This document shows, one piece after another, positions 60,077-64,000 of a stretch of 64,000 nt of DNA. Made by a program: the position numbers and the translations under genes. The notes below the pieces were generated by a model that was given only the letters and a program-made list of their open reading frames with translations, did not search any database and was not told where the DNA came from. The DNA lies in the NCBI RefSeq assembly GCF_007679045.1, contig NZ_VEFS01000004.1, forward strand, positions 62,001 to 126,000, written 5' to 3'. Each line of letters begins with the position of its first letter. Positions within the stretch are counted from its first letter, which is position 1. Origin of the DNA: Microbacterium sp. BH-3-3-3 (GTDB taxonomy: Bacteria; Actinomycetota; Actinomycetes; Actinomycetales; Microbacteriaceae).

Positions 60077-61182
60077 CGCTTCGCTCCCTTCTGTGCGCGC
60101 ACCTCGTATTGACGCAGGCGTCGGCGCGAGACCGGGCGGTCGCGCAGCACGAAGCGCTGCAGGATCGTGAGCGCCACGATGATGACGAAGAGCACGAAGG
60201 CGATCGCCGCACCCTGACCCCACTGCTGCGACAGGAACGCCGAGGAGTAGCTGAGGTAGGCGGGGGTCAGCGTGGTCTTTCCGGGGCCGCCCTGCGTGCC
60301 GGTGTAGATCTGGTCGAACACCTGCCACGTGCCGATGAGGCCGAGGGTCAGCACCGTGAACAGCACGGGCTTGAGCTGCGGCAGGGTCACGCGCCAGAAG
60401 CGGTGCCAGCCGGTCGCGCCGTCCATCATCGCGGCCTCCTGCACGTCGGCGCCGATGTTCTGCAGGCCGGCGATGAACAGCAGCATGAAGGTGCCCGAGG
60501 TGGTGAACACGGCCATGAGGATGAAGGCCGACATCGCGACCGAGGGGCCGGCGAGCCAGTCCCACCACGAGACGCCGAGCATCGTGTTGCCGGTGAGGAA
60601 AGCCGGGCCGCTGGTGATGCCCACGGCTCCGAGCAGGTTGTGCACGACGCCGGACGGATCGCTGAACCAGTTCGGTCCGTTGATGCCGAACCACGACAGC
60701 GCCTGGTTGACGGCACCGGATGCCGAGAAGAGGAAGAGCCACAGCACGGTGATGGCCACCGAGCTCGTGACCGAGGGGAAGTAGAAGGCGGTGCGGAACA
60801 GACCGCGCCCGCGCAGGATTGCGCGGTTGACGAGAACGGCGAGGAAGAGCGACAGGGCCGTCTGCAGCGGCACGACCAGCAGCACGTACCAGGCGTTGTT
60901 GCGCAGCGCCGTGCCGAAGTCACGTTCGGCGAGACCGCCGCCGGTGGTGACGGCGGCGTAATTGTCGAGACCGACGAAGCCGACGTTGGACGAGAAGGGG
61001 CTGCCGCGCCCGGTCCAGTCGGAGAAGCTCACCCACAGCGCCATGAGCACGGGGACGAGCAGGAACACGCCCAGGATGATCAGCACGGGGGCGGTGAAAA
61101 GCCAGCCGGCGGCGGCCTCGCCGCGCCGGATCCCCGGGGAGGAGGATCCGGCGCGACGCGGCGCTGAGGTGAGAGCACTCAT
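60073..61182 (-). CDS. Sugar ABC importer permease, MalF-like
   Basis: 369 residues with six to seven transmembrane helices and the EAA loop VQEAAMMDGATGWHRFWRVT near residue 252. A longer loop of about 60 residues (about 155-215, SWFGINGPNWFSDPSG) lies outside the membrane. Two nt separate it from the binding-protein stop. Confidence 0.95.
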   Translation of the reverse strand: MSALTSAPRRAGSSSPGIRRGEAAAGWLFTAPVLIILGVFLLVPVLMALWVSFSDWTGRGSPFSSNVGFVGLDNYAAVTTGGGLAERDFGTALRNNAWYVLLVVPLQTALSLFLAVLVNRAILRGRGLFRTAFYFPSVTSSVAITVLWLFLFSASGAVNQALSWFGINGPNWFSDPSGVVHNLLGAVGITSGPAFLTGNTMLGVSWWDWLAGPSVAMSAFILMAVFTTSGTFMLLFIAGLQNIGADVQEAAMMDGATGWHRFWRVTLPQLKPVLFTVLTLGLIGTWQVFDQIYTGTQGGPGKTTLTPAYLSYSSAFLSQQWGQGAAIAFVLFVIIVALTILQRFVLRDRPVSRRRLRQYEVRAQKGAKR

Positions 61183-61184
61183 GG

Positions 61185-62423
61185 CTACTTGGTGATGGCC
61201 TCGAGGTTGGACTGCGCCGTCTGCAGCAGCGCCTGCGGGTCACCCGTCTTCAGCGACTCCAGCTGGGCGTTGAAGTCGGTGATGACGTCGGCGGCACCGG
61301 CCATGTTCGGCGGGAACTGCGCGTACTCGGCTCCGGAGAGGAACGCCGTGAGGTCGGGGTTCGCGGTGCTCCACGCGTCGGCGGCCGACTGGATCGAGGG
61401 CATCGGGCCGAAGGCCTTCGAGAACGCCAGCTGCTGGTCGGTGCTCGTCAGGTACTCGACGAGAGAGCGGGCCTGCTCCTGGTTGCCGCTGTCGGCGGCC
61501 ATGCCCCAGCAGTTGGTGAATTGCAGCGTGCCCTTGCCGCCGGGGCCCGCGGGCAGCTCGGCGACCTGGTACTTCACGTCGGGGTAGTCGGCCGACATGG
61601 CGCCGGTGATCCAGTTGCCCTCCATGACCATCGCGGCCTTCTGGGTGCCGAACGCCTCGCCGCCCCAGCCCGCGCCCACATCCGACGCGAAGGCGAAGGT
61701 GCCGTCGTTCAGGTGCGTCTTGACGTAGTTCAGCGCCTCGACGTTGGCGGAGCTGTCGGCCGTGGCCGTGCCGTCGGAGACGAGTCCGCCTCCGGCCTCG
61801 GCCATGAAGGCACCGACGCGCTGGTACTCGGCGCCGAACGCGAGACCGACGCGGCCGTCGGTGGTGAGCTTCTGGGCGACGGATGCCAACTGGTCCCAGG
61901 TCGTGGGGACATCGGCATCCGTCAGCCCTGCCGCCGACCACAGGTCGGTGTTGATGATGAGGGCCAGGGTCGAGAAGTCCTTGGGCGCGCAGTAGAACTT
62001 GCCGTCGACGGTGAAGTTGTCGACGAGCGAGGGGTAGAAGTCGTCCTTGTTCGCCAGGTCGTCGCCGTACGCCGCGATCGAGCCGTTCGCCGCGTAGCCG
62101 GCCAGGGCCTCGGGGGCGAGGTAGAACAGATCGGGCGGCGAGCCGGCCGCGAAACCCTGCGAGAGCTGCTGGGGGAGGTCGTTGGCGGTCTGCACCTCGG
62201 CCTGCACGCCCGACTGCTCGCTCCAGGCGGCGACGGCGTCGGTGACGGCGGTGGTCTCGGCGTCGCCCGAGGAGCCGATGAGGATGCTGAGCTTTCCCGA
62301 GCCCGAGGCCTGGGATTCGCCGGGGGTGTCGTTGAATCCGGAGCCGCACGCGGTGAGCGCGAGGGCTCCGGTGGCGAGAAGTGCGCCGGCGGCGAGCCAG
62401 TTCCGGGCAGTGTGCCGTGTCAT
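61185..62423 (-). CDS. Sugar-binding lipoprotein of the ABC importer
   Basis: 412 residues. Signal peptide with lipobox LTAC (about residues 23-26) followed by Gly/Ser linker, then family-1 solute-binding fold (ILIGSSGDAETTAVTDAVAAW, PDLFYLAPEALAGYA, MEGNWITGAM, GKGTLQFTNCWGMAADSGNQ). GAAGGAGAG precedes ATG 62423. First gene of binding protein-MalF-MalG-glycosidase; the sugar is not identified but is probably an α-glucoside. Confidence 0.95.
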   Translation of the reverse strand: MTRHTARNWLAAGALLATGALALTACGSGFNDTPGESQASGSGKLSILIGSSGDAETTAVTDAVAAWSEQSGVQAEVQTANDLPQQLSQGFAAGSPPDLFYLAPEALAGYAANGSIAAYGDDLANKDDFYPSLVDNFTVDGKFYCAPKDFSTLALIINTDLWSAAGLTDADVPTTWDQLASVAQKLTTDGRVGLAFGAEYQRVGAFMAEAGGGLVSDGTATADSSANVEALNYVKTHLNDGTFAFASDVGAGWGGEAFGTQKAAMVMEGNWITGAMSADYPDVKYQVAELPAGPGGKGTLQFTNCWGMAADSGNQEQARSLVEYLTSTDQQLAFSKAFGPMPSIQSAADAWSTANPDLTAFLSGAEYAQFPPNMAGAADVITDFNAQLESLKTGDPQALLQTAQSNLEAITK

Positions 62424-62480
62424 GTGTCTCTCTCCTTCGATGAGGCATGCGACCCCTCCGGGTGCTCGGAGGGCCGTCGG

Positions 62481-62494
62481 TTTGATCGTTCAAA
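62481..62494. promoter_or_regulatory. LacI-family operator
   Basis: TTTGATCGTTCAAA, palindromic with one mismatch around a central CG, the typical LacI/GalR operator form. It lies 58 bp upstream of the binding-protein ATG and between it and the divergent lacI-type gene, so it can control the importer operon and perhaps the regulator itself. Confidence 0.8.
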
Positions 62495-62668
62495 TGACGG
62501 TTCGACAACGGTAAGGAACGGCGGTGTTTCCTGTCAAGCGGTTGCCCGCCCGCTTAGGCTGTCGGTCTGGCCGTCCGGCCTGCACCCGCCGTCGCGGAGC
62601 GCGCAGGCGCCGGAGGATCGAAAACCGGATGCCGCGGGGCACCGGCCACGGCACGGGGGAGACGAGAC

Positions 62669-63667
62669 ATGGCGAAGACGCCCACCGTCGACGACGTCGC
62701 ACGCGTCGCCGGCGTCTCGCGGCAGACCGTGTCGAACGTCGTGAACACCCCCGACATCGTGCGCGAGGCCACCCGCCTGCGCGTCGAAGCCGCGATCGCC
62801 GAGCTCGGCTACCGCCCTCACGCCGCCGCGCGCCGCCTGCGCACGCGTCGGAGCTCGACCATCGGCATCCATCTCGATCCGTACGCCGGGGGAATCTCGG
62901 GCGTGGTGCTCGACCGCTTCGTGCACGCCCTCACCGAACGCGCGGGCGAGCGCGACATGCGCGTGCTGCTGTACGCCGCGCGCACGCCCGAAGAGGAGAT
63001 CGCCCGCCTCGGCGATCTGCTCGAGGGGGGAGAAGTGGATGCCGTCGTCATCACCGGAACCTTCCACGGCGACCCGCGCACGGGGTGGCTGCTCGACCGC
63101 GCCCTGCCGTTCGTGTCGTTCGGACGGCCGTGGGGCGAAGACGACGTCGAAGCCCCCGCGCACCTCTGGGTCGACGTCGACGGAGCGGCGGGCACGCGCG
63201 CCGCGACCGCGCACCTGCTGGCCCAGGACGGCCAGCGCATCGCCTTCCTCGGGTGGCCCGCCGGGTCGGGCACCGGCGACGAACGCGAGCGCGGGTGGCG
63301 CGAGAGCGCGGCCTCGGGACCGCGATGGGTCGTCGAAGAGAACGTCTCGGCGGCCCGCGACGTGGTCGCCGCCGGCCTCGCCGCCGACCCGGGCGTGACG
63401 GGCATCGTATGCGCGAGCGACTCCCTCGCGATCGGCGCGCACCTCGCCGTCACCCTCGCCGGCCGGAGCGACATCACGGTCATCGGCTTCGACAACACCC
63501 CCGCGGTTGAGGCGCTCGGCCTGTCGAGCGTCGAGCAGTTGCCCGAGAAGGTGGCATCCGGAGCCCTCGACCTGCTCATGGGCGAGAACGGCACGGTCGT
63601 CGCCCCCCGCGCACCGACGGCCGGAGCGGCGCACGTGCTGGTGGAGCCGCGGCTCGTCGTGCGCTGA
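62669..63667 (+). CDS. LacI-family sugar regulator
   Basis: 332 residues. HTH at the N-terminus (TVDDVARVAGVSRQTVSNVV), hinge near LRTRRSSTIGIHLDP, then periplasmic-binding-like sensor domain (VVITGTFHGDPRTGW, VDVDGAAGTRAATAHLLAQDG, ITVIGFDNTPAVEALGLSSVEQ). Divergent from the sugar importer operon, with an operator at 62481. GGGGGAGACGAG precedes ATG 62669. Confidence 0.94.
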   Translation: MAKTPTVDDVARVAGVSRQTVSNVVNTPDIVREATRLRVEAAIAELGYRPHAAARRLRTRRSSTIGIHLDPYAGGISGVVLDRFVHALTERAGERDMRVLLYAARTPEEEIARLGDLLEGGEVDAVVITGTFHGDPRTGWLLDRALPFVSFGRPWGEDDVEAPAHLWVDVDGAAGTRAATAHLLAQDGQRIAFLGWPAGSGTGDERERGWRESAASGPRWVVEENVSAARDVVAAGLAADPGVTGIVCASDSLAIGAHLAVTLAGRSDITVIGFDNTPAVEALGLSSVEQLPEKVASGALDLLMGENGTVVAPRAPTAGAAHVLVEPRLVVR

Positions 63668-63722
63668 GGCGCGGGGGTGGGCGGGGCGGCGCCCGGGGAG
63701 TTTGGGGCGGGATCCGTCGATT

Positions 63723-63762
63723 GGGGCGAGAATTTCACGCCCCGAACGACGAAACTCGCCCC
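63723..63762. terminator. Inverted repeat between convergent lacI-type and iclR-type genes
   Basis: GGGGCGAG (63723-63730) pairs with CTCGCCCC (63755-63762), with a 24-base loop; a related GGGGCGGG/CGCCCCGAA pair is nested. Likely shared terminator, no T tract. Confidence 0.45.
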
Positions 63763-63771
63763 GAACGCGCG

Positions 63772-64000
63772 TCAGGCCGGCCGGCCGATGCGGCGGGCGA
63801 GCTCGGCGGCGGTTCCGGATGCCGCTGACGCCAGCGCCTCGGCATCGCGCGGGGGTCCGTCGGCCGGCCACGTGATCGCCACGGCCGCGGCGGGCCACCC
63901 GGCGTGATCCAGCACCGCGGCGGCGACGGAGCGGAATCCGGGCGTGACCTCGCCGTTCTCGCTCGCGTGGCCGTCGGCCCGCACGAGGCGGAGCACCTCA
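63772..64000 (-). CDS. IclR-family regulator, C-terminal part only
   Basis: The frame enters from the right edge on the minus strand and ends at 63772. The 76 visible residues match the end of an IclR effector domain: LRLVRADGHASENGEVTPGF, RSVAAAVLDHAGWPAAAVAITWP, ending AAELARRIGRPA. The N-terminal HTH would lie beyond 64000. Ligand unknown. Confidence 0.85.
   Translation of the reverse strand, partial: EVLRLVRADGHASENGEVTPGFRSVAAAVLDHAGWPAAAVAITWPADGPPRDAEALASAASGTAAELARRIGRPA

Noticed and set aside
57213..60212. 999-residue fused glycosidase reading frame
   Set aside because: The part beyond 59165 is out-of-frame antisense-type sequence within the permease genes. The glycosidase begins at ATG 59165, coupled to the upstream gene.
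1..64000. Prophage, integrative element or toxin-antitoxin island
   Set aside because: No integrase, transposase, phage structural gene or att-like direct repeat is visible. Apart from the short AT-rich lsr2 promoter, base composition is uniform by eye.

Overview
This 64 kb window is high-GC actinobacterial chromosome, most like Microbacterium or a close Microbacteriaceae relative. That placement is inference from GC-rich codon use, TANNNT -10 boxes, the galU-rimJ-sepX order, Lsr2, the imuA'-imuB-dnaE2 mutasome and actinobacterial MmyB-type regulators. It reads as core and metabolic DNA: I see no phage, insertion sequence, plasmid or CRISPR array. Two tRNA genes are present, Arg-CCT and Ala-CGC.

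Layout. 1-5.2 kb: serC (cut by the left edge), a DtxR-type iron regulator, an M23 peptidase behind a structured leader, a short ORF ending in a terminator, an HNH nuclease, and a divergent MmyB-regulator/SDR pair. 5.3-11.2 kb: a LexA-box-controlled SOS mutagenesis operon (imuA', imuB, dnaE2). 11.2-15.1 kb: a DUF2510 membrane protein, coaBC, a TANGO2-like protein and tRNA-Arg. 15.4-28.5 kb: a complete phenylacetate catabolic locus in two operons, paaJ-F-H-Z-I-K and paaA-B-C-D-E-G, each with a near-identical TetR-type operator at its promoter; a HAD phosphatase lies between them. 28.5-33 kb: a membrane-anchored unknown, a cysteine-free HesB protein, a RamA-like GAF-LuxR regulator and a divergent DUF485/acetate-symporter operon. 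33-38 kb: an O6-alkylguanine transferase homologue with Val for the catalytic Cys, a very large SF1 helicase-family protein with degraded ATPase motifs, and a small partner gene. 38-42.4 kb: mscL, fmdB-like, fthC, galU, rimJ-like, sepX/glpR and tRNA-Ala. 42.4-50.5 kb: a frameshifted LysR gene, DedA, VOC, and two ABC export systems. 50.5-56.7 kb: a second SDR/MmyB-regulator pair, an amino-acid permease, tandem lsr2 genes, a leucine/valine dehydrogenase and a YbaK-type deacylase. 57.2-64 kb: a debranching-type glycosidase with a sugar ABC importer and its LacI regulator, then the end of an IclR gene.

Two sequence-level signals cross gene boundaries. First, a 25-bp palindrome (arms GGTCCCT/AGGGACC around TCGACAGGCTC) occurs about 19 times complete plus about 8 partial copies. 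It forms a nine-copy array at 56803-57166 and is also built in frame into three phenylacetate genes and one small gene, encoding extra low-complexity termini. Second, the heptamer GGATGCC/GGCATCC occurs about 100 times, several-fold above expectation, forms the stems of several terminator hairpins as inverted pairs, and seems to force non-preferred codons. It looks like an uptake-type or chromosome-architecture word.

How the genes work together: phenylacetate is activated by PaaK, epoxidised by PaaABCE (PaaD as Fe-S maturation factor), isomerised by PaaG, ring-opened and oxidised by PaaZ, and beta-oxidised by PaaF, PaaH and PaaJ, with PaaI releasing stalled thioesters. The acetate symporter and RamA-like regulator next door fit a carbon-source region. 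All starts, promoters and families were judged by eye; database searches were not possible.
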